Shown: positions 49,639-58,572 of the stretch, in pieces | How positions within the stretch are numbered: position 1 is the first letter of the stretch | Layout: every line of letters starts with the position of its first letter | Source: Pseudomonas sp. H1h | Lineage (GTDB): Bacteria; Pseudomonadota; Gammaproteobacteria; Pseudomonadales; Pseudomonadaceae | Length of the DNA: 64,000 nucleotides | Direction of reading: 5' to 3' | Assembly (NCBI RefSeq): GCF_000633255.1 | Contig: NZ_AYMJ01000034.1 | Span: forward strand, 1 to 64,000 | Program-made: the position numbers and the translations under genes | The notes under the pieces: generated by a model | Databases searched by the model: none | Seen by the model: only the letters and a program-made list of their open reading frames with translations | Told to the model about the DNA's origin: nothing

Positions 49639-50451
49639 TTGGCCAAGATTCTCGTGGTTACATCCGGCAAGGGTGGTGTGGGTAAGACCACCACCAGCGC
49701 CGCTATCGGTACCGGCCTCGCTCTGCGCGGCCACAAAACAGTGATCGTCGACTTCGACGTGGGCCTGCGTAACCTCGACCTGATCATGGGTTGCGAGCGT
49801 CGCGTGGTGTATGACTTCGTCAACGTGGTCAACGGCGAAGCCAACCTGCAACAGGCTCTGATCAAAGACAAGCGCCTGGAAAACCTCTACGTACTGGCCG
49901 CCAGCCAGACCCGCGACAAAGACGCGCTGACCCAGGAAGGCGTGGAAAAAGTCCTGATGCAGTTGAAGGAAGACTTCGACTTCGTGGTCTGCGACTCCCC
50001 GGCGGGCATCGAGAAAGGTGCGCACCTGGCCATGTATTTCGCCGACGAAGCGATCATCGTGACCAACCCTGAAGTGTCCTCGGTACGTGACTCCGACCGC
50101 ATGCTGGGCCTGCTGGCCAGCAAATCGCGTCGTGCCGAACTCGGCGAAGAGCCGATCAAGGAACACCTGCTGCTGACCCGTTACAACCCACAGCGCGTCA
50201 GCGATGGCGAAATGCTCGGCGTCGAAGACGTGAAAGAAATTCTGGCAGTGACCCTGCTGGGCGTCATCCCTGAGTCGCAGGCGGTCCTGAAAGCTTCCAA
50301 CTCGGGCGTTCCAGTGATTCTCGACGACCAGAGCGACGCCGGTCAGGCGTACAGCGATGCAGTTGATCGTCTGCTGGGCAAAGAAAAAGAACATCGTTTC
50401 CTCGATGTTACGAAGAAGGGATTCTTCGAGCGCCTGTTTGGAGGTAGGTAA
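49639..50451 (+). CDS. minD: Septum-site determining ATPase MinD
   Basis: 270 residues with a TTG start, supported by AGGGGTG at the right distance and by perfect alignment of MAKILVVTSGKGGVGKTTTSAA with the family start. Deviant Walker A KGGVGKTT at 11-18, DFDVGLRNLD near 38, Walker B-like VVCDSPAGIE near 117, and the C-terminal amphipathic membrane helix KKGFFERLFGGR. Cycles between membrane and cytoplasm with MinE and recruits MinC. The weak TTG start may help keep the MinD:MinE ratio right. Confidence 0.98.
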   Translation: MAKILVVTSGKGGVGKTTTSAAIGTGLALRGHKTVIVDFDVGLRNLDLIMGCERRVVYDFVNVVNGEANLQQALIKDKRLENLYVLAASQTRDKDALTQEGVEKVLMQLKEDFDFVVCDSPAGIEKGAHLAMYFADEAIIVTNPEVSSVRDSDRMLGLLASKSRRAELGEEPIKEHLLLTRYNPQRVSDGEMLGVEDVKEILAVTLLGVIPESQAVLKASNSGVPVILDDQSDAGQAYSDAVDRLLGKEKEHRFLDVTKKGFFERLFGGR

Positions 50452-50705
50452 TGAACCTTTTTGACTTCTTTCGTGCCAACAAAAAGCCAAGTACCGCCTC
50501 GGTAGCGAAAGAGCGTCTACAGATCATCGTGGCGCATGAGCGCGGCCAGCGCAGCACGCCGGATTACCTGCCAGCCTTGCAGAAGGAACTGGTCGACGTG
50601 ATCCGCAAGTACGTCAACATCGGCAACGACGACGTACATGTTGCACTGGAAAGCCAGGGCAGTTGCTCGATTCTGGAACTCAACATCACCCTGCCCGATC
50701 GCTGA
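50451..50705 (+). CDS. minE: Cell-division topological factor MinE
   Basis: 84 residues. The N-terminal anti-MinCD segment MNLFDFFRANKKPSTASVAKERLQIIVAHER and the dimerisation domain with PALQKELVDVIRKYVNI and VHVALESQGSCSILELNITLPD are standard. Its ATG shares one base with the minD stop (TAATG), so translation is coupled. A long hairpin at 50724-50771 follows. Confidence 0.98.
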   Translation: MNLFDFFRANKKPSTASVAKERLQIIVAHERGQRSTPDYLPALQKELVDVIRKYVNIGNDDVHVALESQGSCSILELNITLPDR

Positions 50706-50723
50706 GTCGATCCGGCAGGAACG

Positions 50724-50771
50724 ACGGCGGCTCAGGACCATTCCCAATGCGGAATGGCCCTGAGCCGCCGT
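50724..50771 (+). terminator. Long stem-loop after minE
   Basis: ACGGCGGCTCAGG / CCTGAGCCGCCGT outer stem with inner CCATTCC/GGAATGG; about 20 base pairs in all. Only a few T follow, so it may act as terminator, RNA 3' protector or both. Confidence 0.7.
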
Positions 50772-50796
50772 TGGCATTTGTTACGAGGCTGTTTTA

Positions 50797-51432
50797 ATGC
50801 CGTTGTCCAACATCCGCATCATCCACCAGGACGCCGCCGTGCTGGTGGTCGACAAACCGACGCTGTTGCTTTCGGTGCCCGGTCGCGCCGACGACAACAA
50901 GGATTGCCTGATCACCCGCCTGCAGGAAAACGGCTACCCGGAAGCGCGCATCGTCCATCGCCTGGACTGGGAAACCTCCGGCATCATTCTGCTGGCCCGT
51001 GACGCCGACACCCATCGCGAGCTGTCGCGGCAGTTTCACGACCGCGAAACAGAGAAAGCCTACACCGCTCTGGCCTGGGGTCAGCCGGAACTGGACAGCG
51101 GCAGCATCGACCTGCCCCTGCGCTACGACCCGCCGACCAAGCCGCGGCATGTGGTTGACCACGAATTCGGCAAGCATGCGCTGACCTTCTGGCGCGTACT
51201 GGAACGTTGCGGCGACTGGTGCCGCGTCGAACTGACGCCGATCACCGGGCGCTCACACCAGTTACGCGTGCACATGTTGTCCATCGGCCACCCGCTGCTG
51301 GGCGACGGGCTCTACGCCCACGAACAGGCCCTGGCCGCCTGGCCACGCCTGTGCCTGCACGCGAGCATGCTGAGCTTCACCCACCCGCAAACCGGCGAGC
51401 GCCTGCGCTTCGAATGCCCGGCACCGTTTTAA
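50797..51432 (+). CDS. rluA: RluA-family pseudouridine synthase
   Basis: 211 residues, the size of RluA (rRNA U746 and tRNA U32), without the S4 domain of RluC/D. Catalytic Asp in the family motif RIVHRLDWETSGIILLA near 52-68, then RETEKAYTALAWG and the later LTPITGRSHQLRVHMLSIGHPLLGDGLY near 150-180. Position after minE, as I recall from P. aeruginosa, supports the rluA name. An imperfect GCTGCC/GGCAGC hairpin just past the stop may terminate it. Confidence 0.94.
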   Translation: MPLSNIRIIHQDAAVLVVDKPTLLLSVPGRADDNKDCLITRLQENGYPEARIVHRLDWETSGIILLARDADTHRELSRQFHDRETEKAYTALAWGQPELDSGSIDLPLRYDPPTKPRHVVDHEFGKHALTFWRVLERCGDWCRVELTPITGRSHQLRVHMLSIGHPLLGDGLYAHEQALAAWPRLCLHASMLSFTHPQTGERLRFECPAPF

Positions 51433-51481
51433 GTGCTGCCTGAGTGGCAGCGCTGTTTTCAGACAAGGATTTTGTTTTCGG

Positions 51482-52582
51482 ATGAGTTGTATTGATTCCC
51501 TGGTAACCCCCCTCAAGAAAGTTCGTCATCAACTGCTTTACCTGATTTACGGCAATCAGGATGTGTACCGGCGCGAAGCCAAGTTCAGCATCCTGACTGC
51601 GTTGTCCCAAGCCAAAAACGGCGAGCGTCCGGCCATCCGCATCCTCACCGACCGCCCCGACGACTACGCCGGCTGGCCGGTCGACACGGTGTTGCTGGAC
51701 GCAGCGACCCAGACCCGCTGGCAAGGCACCCACGGCTATCACCACCGACCCAAGGCCTGCGCGATTGCGGCCGGCATGCAGTGGGCGGAAAAAACCCTGT
51801 TCGTCGATACCGACACTTTGTTCACCCGCCACCCGAGCCAGCTGTTCAAATTCATCGAGCCGAACTGCTCGGTGATGGATCGCTTCGAGTACGACTGGAA
51901 AGACGTACACCTGCGCGCTGACTATCAAAAACTGGGGCGCGACCTGCGCAGCCACGGCGTGACTGCGGACAACGGCTTCAAGCTCTACAACAGTGGTTTG
52001 TGCGGCGTGACCGACAGCGATTCGGCGCTGTTCGAAGAGTCGATCCGCCTGATCGATGAATGGACACTCGGCGGTTTCGAAATCCATACCATCGAGCAGA
52101 TCGCCCTGTCGTACGCCATGCGCAGGCGTCAGGTGATGGAAGCGCGCAAACACGTGTACCACTATTTCGCCGAAAAACGTTTCTTCCACGCGATGCAGAC
52201 GTACTTCTTCTCCCAGCACGGCGAGCAGTTCAGCCAGCGCCTGGTGGACCTGTGCACCGATGTGCCACGGGTCAAACCGTTTCCATCGGCGTTTCAGCGC
52301 CTGAAAATCAAGTGGAAGCTGCGCAATCAGAGCGGCACGTTGCGCAAGGTCGGTCGCGATCTGCTGTACGGCAGCGCTGCGCCCGAGGATCCGTATTACA
52401 GCGCCTGCCGACACGAATGGTGGGAATGTGCCTCGCGGGAGATTCTGCGCTGGGATGAAAGCCGTCAGAAAAAACTGCTGAGCCAGAACCCCTGGCCGCA
52501 ACAACTGCCGCGCCCGGATAAACCGGAAGACGAAAAAGTCATCATGAACTACCTGAAAAAACGCGTGACCGCCGCCCGCTGA
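51482..52582 (+). CDS. Glycosyltransferase-like hypothetical protein
   Basis: 366 residues. The first 200 residues resemble a GT-A sugar transferase: FSILTALSQAKNGERPAIRILTDRP, then AIAAGMQWAEKTLFVDTDTLFTRHPSQLF with a DTD (residues 109-111) in the place of the metal-binding DxD, and YNSGLCGVTDSD near 172. The last 150 residues are basic and rich in Trp/Arg, without a known domain. No membrane helix or signal peptide. Substrate unknown; there are no polysaccharide genes nearby, so it is an orphan. Confidence 0.75.
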   Translation: MSCIDSLVTPLKKVRHQLLYLIYGNQDVYRREAKFSILTALSQAKNGERPAIRILTDRPDDYAGWPVDTVLLDAATQTRWQGTHGYHHRPKACAIAAGMQWAEKTLFVDTDTLFTRHPSQLFKFIEPNCSVMDRFEYDWKDVHLRADYQKLGRDLRSHGVTADNGFKLYNSGLCGVTDSDSALFEESIRLIDEWTLGGFEIHTIEQIALSYAMRRRQVMEARKHVYHYFAEKRFFHAMQTYFFSQHGEQFSQRLVDLCTDVPRVKPFPSAFQRLKIKWKLRNQSGTLRKVGRDLLYGSAAPEDPYYSACRHEWWECASREILRWDESRQKKLLSQNPWPQQLPRPDKPEDEKVIMNYLKKRVTAAR

Positions 52583-52596
52583 TCCACATCCTTTCC

Positions 52597-52685
52597 TGTG
52601 GGAGCGAGCCTGCGCGTGAAGGCGTCCTGTCAGTCACAGCGTTTTTGGCTGATACACCGTCTTCGCGGGCAAGCCCGCCCCCAGA
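52597..52685. repeat. Degenerate REPIN
   Basis: TGTGGGAGCGAGCCTGCGCG and CGCGGGCAAGCCCGCCCCCA arms, upstream of the M18 peptidase gene. Confidence 0.7.
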
Positions 52686-52777
52686 GGATTTGCGTTCGCA
52701 ACCAACATCCGAATTGTCATGCCCCAAGCCCCGAGCCGATGCGTTAAACTCCCGCCCATTGCTGTCTGGAGCTTCTT

Positions 52778-54067
52778 ATGCGCGAAGAGTTGAACCAAGG
52801 CCTGATCGACTTCCTCAAGGCCTCCCCTACCCCGTTCCACGCCACCGCCAGCCTTGTTCAGCGTCTGGAGGCCGCCGGCTACGTGCGCCTCGACGAGCGC
52901 GAGCCGTGGAACACCGAGGCCAATGGCCGTTATTACGTCACCCGCAACGACTCCTCCATTGTCGCGATCAAAATGGGCCGCAATTCGCCGCTACACGACG
53001 GCATCCGTCTGGTCGGCGCCCACACTGACAGCCCGTGCCTGCGCGTCAAGCCGCAGCCGGAGCTGCAACGCCAGGGCTTCTGGCAACTGGGCGTTGAAGT
53101 CTACGGCGGCGCGTTGCTGGCGCCGTGGTTCGACCGCGACCTGTCGCTGGCCGGCCGTGTGACCTTCCGCCGCGACGGCAAGGTCGAAAGCCAGTTGATC
53201 GACTTCAAGGCACCGATCGCGATCATTCCCAACCTGGCGATTCACCTCAACCGTGAAGCCAACCAAGGCTGGGCGATCAATGCGCAGACCGAGCTGCCGC
53301 CGATCCTTGCGCAGTTCGCCGGTGACGAGCGCGTCGACTTTCGCGCCGTACTGACTGATCAACTGGCCCGCGAACACGGCCTGAACGCCGACGTGGTGCT
53401 GGATTACGAGCTGAGCTTCTACGACACCCAAAGCGCAGCGATCATCGGCCTGCACGGCGACTTCATCGCCGGTGCTCGCCTGGACAACCTGTTGTCCTGC
53501 TACGCCGGCCTGCAAGCCCTGCTCACCGCCGATACCGAAGAAACCTGCGTGCTGGTGTGCAACGACCACGAAGAAGTCGGCTCCTGCTCGGCTTGCGGTG
53601 CAGACGGCCCGATGCTCGAGCAGACCCTGCGGCGCCTGCTGCCTGAAGGTGACGAATTCGTACGTACCATTCAGAAATCGCTGCTGGTTTCGGCCGACAA
53701 CGCCCACGGCGTACACCCCAACTACGCCGAGAAGCACGACGCCAACCACGGCCCGAAACTCAACGCCGGCCCGGTGATCAAGGTCAACAGCAACCAGCGC
53801 TATGCCACCAACAGCGAGACCGCCGGGTTCTTCCGCCACCTGTGCATGGCTGAAGAGGTACCGGTGCAGAGCTTCGTGGTCCGCAGCGACATGGGTTGCG
53901 GCTCGACCATCGGCCCGATCACCGCCAGCCATCTGGGCGTGCGCACCGTTGATATCGGCCTGCCGACCTTCGCCATGCACTCGATCCGCGAACTGTGTGG
54001 CAGCCACGACCTGGCACACCTGGTCAAAGTGCTGAGCGCGTTCTACGCCTCGCGCGAGCTGCCTTAA
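52778..54067 (+). CDS. M18 family aminopeptidase
   Basis: 429 residues. Di-zinc aminopeptidase releasing N-terminal (often acidic or neutral) amino acids in the cytoplasm. Metal and catalytic residues appear in LVGAHTDSPCLRVKP near 76-90, GARLDNLLSCYAGL near 230, VCNDHEEVGSCSACGA near 260 (Glu-Glu), SADNAHGVHPNY near 307 and MGCGSTIGPITASHLGVRTVDIG with the final His in AMHSIREL. No signal peptide. The 42-bp tandem array begins right after its stop. Confidence 0.95.
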   Translation: MREELNQGLIDFLKASPTPFHATASLVQRLEAAGYVRLDEREPWNTEANGRYYVTRNDSSIVAIKMGRNSPLHDGIRLVGAHTDSPCLRVKPQPELQRQGFWQLGVEVYGGALLAPWFDRDLSLAGRVTFRRDGKVESQLIDFKAPIAIIPNLAIHLNREANQGWAINAQTELPPILAQFAGDERVDFRAVLTDQLAREHGLNADVVLDYELSFYDTQSAAIIGLHGDFIAGARLDNLLSCYAGLQALLTADTEETCVLVCNDHEEVGSCSACGADGPMLEQTLRRLLPEGDEFVRTIQKSLLVSADNAHGVHPNYAEKHDANHGPKLNAGPVIKVNSNQRYATNSETAGFFRHLCMAEEVPVQSFVVRSDMGCGSTIGPITASHLGVRTVDIGLPTFAMHSIRELCGSHDLAHLVKVLSAFYASRELP

Positions 54068-54464
54068 AAGCTTCGCGAGCAGGCTCGCTCCCACATGGGA
54101 ATGCATTTCAACCTGTGGGAGCTGGCTTGTTCACACATTGGAATGCATTTCAAACTGTGGGAGCTGGCTTGTTCACACATTGGAATGCATTTCAAACTGT
54201 GGGAGCTGGCTTGTTCAGACATTGGAATGCATTTCAAACTGTGGGAGCAGGCTTGTTCAGACATTGGAATGCATCTCAAACTGTGGGAGCGGGCTTGTTC
54301 AGACATTGGAATGCATCTCAAACTGTGGGAGCGGGCTTGCTCGCGAAAGCGGTCGTTCAGACAACAATGATTCATCGTAGAACCGAATCATTCCTGATAC
54401 ACATCACCCCCTGCTGCAGAAACCGACCTAGACTTAAATCATTCCCTTCGACAAGGCAGTCTCC
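54068..54464. other. Intergenic stretch dominated by a REP-derived tandem array
   Basis: Apart from the repeat array (54075-54350) it holds about 110 bases of leader for the next small gene; no other gene seen. Confidence 0.7.
54075..54350. repeat. REP-derived 42-bp tandem repeat array
   Basis: A REP arm at 54075-54092 (GCGAGCAGGCTCGCTCCCAC type) is followed by five near-identical 42-base units starting at 54113, 54155, 54197, 54239 and 54281, then the closing REP arm from 54323. Each unit is CTGTGGGAGCtGGCTTGTTC plus a spacer with ACATTGGAATGCATTTCAAA. The inner copies have lost the palindrome (TTGTTCACA instead of TTGCTCGCG). Because 42 is divisible by three, spurious reading frames run through it on both strands. 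Confidence 0.9.
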
Positions 54465-54641
54465 ATGATCTCGATGTCTTCGTTCCACGCCATGCTCGTC
54501 CCGATCCTGTCCGGGATGATCTTGCTGGCCATCGGCTTCAACTTCCGCGACAAGAACGCCGGTGTCTTCGCCATGTGGATCGGCATGCTGATGATCCTGG
54601 CGACCGTGGTCTACAAGATCCTCGCCAAACTCAACGAATAA
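54465..54641 (+). CDS. Small two-helix membrane protein (58 aa)
   Basis: ATG at 54465 with AAGG upstream, 58 residues ending at TAA 54641. Two hydrophobic helices (MLVPILSGMILLAIGFNF and VFAMWIGMLMILATVVYKIL) linked by RDKNAG. No family name known to me, but the charge-bracketed helices indicate a real inner-membrane protein. The MscS gene follows 77 bases later on the same strand, so they may be co-expressed. Confidence 0.7.
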   Translation: MISMSSFHAMLVPILSGMILLAIGFNFRDKNAGVFAMWIGMLMILATVVYKILAKLNE

Positions 54642-54718
54642 ATCAGCGCTCGGCTCGCATTGATTCTGGCTGGCTCGTACACTCGCTCAATTCGCCCCTT
54701 TGCGAGGTTGACCGCCTA

Positions 54719-56872
54719 GTGTTCGCTCGTCTGTTTGCTCTGCCCTGCCTGTTCCTCGTCTGCCTGATGACGCTGCTGCCGCTGGCCCCTGCCCACGCGG
54801 TCGGCTTGCCGGGGTTGCTCAATACCACCAAGGCGCAACCGGAGGCGCAGGAACCGCTGGGCCAGTCGCTGGATGAAGTCATCAAGTCGCTGGAAAACGA
54901 CAAGCAGCGGGCGCAGTTGCTGACCGATCTGAAAAAGCTGCGCGACGCCACGAAAAAAGCCCAGGCCTCCCCCGAAGAAGGCGTGCTGGGCCTGATCGGC
55001 GGCACCCTGGCCAATTTCGAAAAACAGTTCTCCGGCGCCGACAGCCCGCTCACCCGCTGGTCCAACGAATTCGATCAGGCCCGGGATGAGCTCGACAACC
55101 TGATGCTGCCGGCCAGTGAATGGCTGCCGATCATCTTCGCCTTTGCCGTGATCCTGATGGTCTGGAGCCTGCTGGCCGCCGCACTGATCTGGCTCGGGCA
55201 CCGGGTGCGTATGCGTTTCGGCCTGACCGAAGAACTGCCGCAGCACCCCAAGGCCCTCGACATGCTCCGCTTCGCCCTGCGCAAGCTCGGGCCGTGGCTG
55301 ATCGCGCTGGTCATCACCGTTTACATGAGCTACGCGCTGCCGTCGTCATTGGGCAAAAGCCTGGCGATGGTGCTGGCTTACGCGCTGGTGGTCGGCACCT
55401 GTTTCTCGGCGATCTGCGTGATCGCGTTCTCGCTACTCGACGGCCCGCACCGGCACCGGGCGCTGTACATCCTGCGCCATCAGGCGTTCCGCCCGCTGTG
55501 GCTGATCGGCAGCTTCGCCGCGTTTGGTGAAGCCCTGAACGACCCGCGCCTGGTGGAAAGCCTCGGCGTACACCTGGCACACACCACCGCGACCATCACC
55601 AATGTCCTCGCGGCGCTGTTCACCGGCCTGTTCATCCTGCGTTTCCGCCGGCCGATCGCGCACCTGATCCGCAACCAGCCCTTGTCCCGCCGCCTGACCC
55701 GCCGCGCCCTCAGCGACACCATCGATATCCTCGGCACCTTCTGGTACGTGCCGGCGCTGGTGCTGGTCGGGATTTCGTTGTTCGCCACCTTCGTCTCCGC
55801 CGGCGACACCAGCACCGCCTTGCGCCAGTCGCTGATCTGTACGGTGCTGCTGGTGATGTGCATGGTGATCAACGGCCTCGTGCGCCGCCACTCACTCAAA
55901 CCGCAACGCGGCCCCAAGCGCCACGCGCTGTATTCGGAACGCCTGAAAAGCTTCTTCTACACCCTCGCCCACCTGCTGGTGTGGCTGACCTTCATCGAAC
56001 TCGGCCTGCGTGTATGGGGCAAGTCGCTGATCGGTTTCGCCGAGGGCGAAGGGCATGACGTCAGCGTCAAACTGTTCAGCCTGATCGGCACACTGATTTT
56101 CTCCTGGCTGATCTGGATTCTCGCCGATACCGCCGTGCACCACGCCCTCACCCGCTCGCGCAAAGGCCTGGCGAACGCCCGCGCGCAAACGATGATGCCG
56201 CTGATCCGCAACGTGCTGTTCGTGGCGATTTTCATCATCGCGCTGATCGTCGCCCTGGCGAACATGGGCATGAACGTCACACCACTGCTGGCCGGTGCCG
56301 GCGTCATCGGTCTGGCCATCGGTTTTGGTGCTCAGTCGCTGGTGGCGGACTTGATCACCGGCCTGTTCATCATCATCGAAGACTCGCTGGCGATCGACGA
56401 TTATGTGGATGTCGGCGGGCACCTGGGCACCGTCGAAGGCCTGACCATCCGCACCGTGCGCCTGCGCGATATCGACGGCATCGTCCACACCATCCCGTTC
56501 AGCGAAATCAAAAGCATCAAGAACTACTCCCGGGAATTCGGCTACGCGATTTTCCGGGTGGCGGTGCCGTACAACATGGAGATCGATGACGCGATCAAAC
56601 TGATGCGCGAAGTCGGCCAGAAAATGCGCACCGACCCCCTGCAACGGCGCAACATCTGGTCGCCGCTGGAGATTCAGGGCGTGGAGAGTTTCGAGTCCGG
56701 CAGCGCGATCCTGCGCGCCCGCTTCAAAACTGCGCCGATCAAACAATGGGAAGTGTCCCGCGCGTTCAACCTGTCGCTCAAACGCCATCTCGACGAGGCC
56801 GGCCTTGATCTGGCCACGCCGCGCATGAGTGTGCAAGTGATCACCGCCGGCGGTGGCCAGCCCAAGGAATAG
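54719..56872 (+). CDS. Large MscS-type mechanosensitive channel
   Basis: 717 residues from GTG 54719 (FARLFALPCLFLVCLMTLLPLAPAHA is a signal peptide). An N-terminal periplasmic coiled region (DEVIKSLENDKQRAQLLTDLKKLRDATKKA) is followed by about ten membrane helices, then the MscS core: pore helix GAGVIGLAIGFGAQSLVADLITGLFIIIED near 575, cytoplasmic beta domain with DYVDVGGHLGTVEGLTIRTVRLRDIDGIVHTIPFSEI. It releases solutes on hypo-osmotic shock. Related to YbdG/YjeP-like long channels rather than the short MscS. Confidence 0.93.
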   Translation: MFARLFALPCLFLVCLMTLLPLAPAHAVGLPGLLNTTKAQPEAQEPLGQSLDEVIKSLENDKQRAQLLTDLKKLRDATKKAQASPEEGVLGLIGGTLANFEKQFSGADSPLTRWSNEFDQARDELDNLMLPASEWLPIIFAFAVILMVWSLLAAALIWLGHRVRMRFGLTEELPQHPKALDMLRFALRKLGPWLIALVITVYMSYALPSSLGKSLAMVLAYALVVGTCFSAICVIAFSLLDGPHRHRALYILRHQAFRPLWLIGSFAAFGEALNDPRLVESLGVHLAHTTATITNVLAALFTGLFILRFRRPIAHLIRNQPLSRRLTRRALSDTIDILGTFWYVPALVLVGISLFATFVSAGDTSTALRQSLICTVLLVMCMVINGLVRRHSLKPQRGPKRHALYSERLKSFFYTLAHLLVWLTFIELGLRVWGKSLIGFAEGEGHDVSVKLFSLIGTLIFSWLIWILADTAVHHALTRSRKGLANARAQTMMPLIRNVLFVAIFIIALIVALANMGMNVTPLLAGAGVIGLAIGFGAQSLVADLITGLFIIIEDSLAIDDYVDVGGHLGTVEGLTIRTVRLRDIDGIVHTIPFSEIKSIKNYSREFGYAIFRVAVPYNMEIDDAIKLMREVGQKMRTDPLQRRNIWSPLEIQGVESFESGSAILRARFKTAPIKQWEVSRAFNLSLKRHLDEAGLDLATPRMSVQVITAGGGQPKE

Positions 56873-56938
56873 CACTTGGGCGCGATGTGCGGGTCACAGG
56901 CAGGGAAGCCAGAAAAACAATAACCATGGAGAAACCCG

Positions 56939-58273
56939 ATGCAGCTGACCCGCATTGCCCAAGCCCTTCTGCTCAGCCTTGTCGCCGGCCACGCCGGTGC
57001 TGCCAGCCTGGACAGCACCCGCGAACACATCGCCGCGCAGGCCAAGGCACTTGAACCCGAACTGCTGGAAACCCGCCGCGACATCCACGCCCAGCCGGAA
57101 CTCGGCAACAGCGAAAAACGCACCTCGGAGTTGGTCGCCAAACAACTCAAGGCGCTGGGCCTAGAGGTCAAAACCAACGTCGCCCGCACCGGCGTGATCG
57201 CCATCCTCAAAGGCGCCCTGCCCGGCCCGACCGTGGCCCTGCGTGCCGACATGGATGCACTGCCCGTCAAGGAAGTCGCCAACCTGCCGTTCGCCTCAAA
57301 AGCCAAAGGCACCTACCTCGAGAAAGAAGTCGACGTGATGCACGCCTGCGGCCACGACGCCCACACCGCGATCCTGCTGAGCACAGCGAAAATTCTCAGC
57401 GGCCTGCGCGACACCCTGCCCGGCACCGTGGTGTTCTACTTCCAGCCCGCCGAAGAAGGCCCGAGCGACTTCATCCCCGACGGCAAAAACACCTGGGGCG
57501 CGAAAATGATGGTCGAGGAAGGCGCGATGAAATCCCCCAAACCCGACGCCGTCTTCGGTCTGCACGTCTGGGCCGGCGTCCCCGCCGGCCAGATCGCTTA
57601 TCGCCCAGGCGCTACCCTGGCCAGCTCCGACGACCTGCGCATCAAAATCCTCGGCAAACAGACCCACGCCGGCCGTCCCTGGGACGGCATCGACCCGATC
57701 ACCGTCGGCGCACAAACCATCGTCGGCCTGCAAACCGTGGTCAGCCGTCGCACCGATATTTCGTCCTATCCGTCGGTGGTCAGCATCGGCACCATCAACG
57801 GAGGCACCCGCTACAACATCATTCCCGAATCCGTGGACATGAGCGGCACGATCCGCTCCTACGACTACGGCATCCGCCAGAAACTGCACGCAGACGTGCG
57901 CCAGACCGTCGAAAAAATCGCCGAAAGCGGTGGCGCGAAAGCCGACGTGACCATCATCGAAAAATACGACCCGACCATCAACAACCCGGCGTTGACGGAG
58001 AAAATGCTGCCGACTTTGAAATGGGCAGCCAAGGATGATGTGGTGAATGCACCGCTGGTGGGCGGTGCGGAAGACTTCTCGTTCTTTGCCAAGGAAGTGC
58101 CCGGGTTGTTCGTGTTTCTCGGGGTGACGCCACGGGATCAGGACATGAGCAAGGCTGCGCCGAATCATAATCCGGGGTTCTTTGTGGATGAGTCGGCGCT
58201 GGTGGTTGGGGTGAGGACAATGGCGTCGCTGGCGACGGATTATTTGTATGGCAATGCGGGGGCTGGCAAGTAG
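56939..58273 (+). CDS. Secreted M20 family amidohydrolase
   Basis: 444 residues with a signal peptide (MQLTRIAQALLLSLVAGHAGAAS), so periplasmic. The M20/hippurate-hydrolase motifs are RRDIHAQPELGNSEKRTSELV near 44, VALRADMDALPVKE near 100, VMHACGHDAHTAILLS near 134 and VFYFQPAEEGPSDF near 165, with GGAEDFSFFAKEVPG near the end. Such enzymes cleave N-acyl amino acids or peptides. It follows the MscS gene by 66 bases on the same strand. Confidence 0.92.
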   Translation: MQLTRIAQALLLSLVAGHAGAASLDSTREHIAAQAKALEPELLETRRDIHAQPELGNSEKRTSELVAKQLKALGLEVKTNVARTGVIAILKGALPGPTVALRADMDALPVKEVANLPFASKAKGTYLEKEVDVMHACGHDAHTAILLSTAKILSGLRDTLPGTVVFYFQPAEEGPSDFIPDGKNTWGAKMMVEEGAMKSPKPDAVFGLHVWAGVPAGQIAYRPGATLASSDDLRIKILGKQTHAGRPWDGIDPITVGAQTIVGLQTVVSRRTDISSYPSVVSIGTINGGTRYNIIPESVDMSGTIRSYDYGIRQKLHADVRQTVEKIAESGGAKADVTIIEKYDPTINNPALTEKMLPTLKWAAKDDVVNAPLVGGAEDFSFFAKEVPGLFVFLGVTPRDQDMSKAAPNHNPGFFVDESALVVGVRTMASLATDYLYGNAGAGK

Positions 58274-58298
58274 AGAAGGGGTGACTGTGGGGGCGCTT

Positions 58299-58465
58299 TC
58301 GCGAGCAGGCTCGCTCCCACATTTGGACCGCGTGCAGCCTGTCAGAAATTGGTCGGCTGTCGGACCGCCATCGCCAGCAGGCTAGCTCCCACAATGGACC
58401 GCGTTCAGCCTGCCAGAGACTGGTCGGCTGTCAGGCAGCCATCGCTGGCAAGCCAGCTCCCACAA
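58299..58465. repeat. Tandem REP block, period 71-72 bases
   Basis: Copy 1 from 58299 (TCGCGAGCAGGCTCGCTCCC), copy 2 from 58371 (TCGCCAGCAGGCTAGCTCCC), partial copy 3 from 58442 (TCGCTGGCAAGCCAGCTCCC). The spacer GGACCGCG-TTCAGCCTG-TGGTCGGCTGTC is shared. The palindrome tip changes CGAG to CCAG to CTGG with compensating changes. Confidence 0.8.
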
Positions 58466-58572
58466 AAAACAAGTACACCCCAAACGCGGCGCATGCCGCC
58501 CCACTCAACACAATGAGCGTTAGCTCGAGTAAAGCTCTTGATCTGAAAGGCCCCATCGGCAGGCTGAGTGGA

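Noticed and set aside
54064..54468. Repetitive open frames over the tandem array on both strands, and the array as a possible CRISPR
   Set aside because: The 42-base period keeps all frames open. Units are contiguous without unique spacers and derive from REP sequence, so neither a protein nor a CRISPR array.
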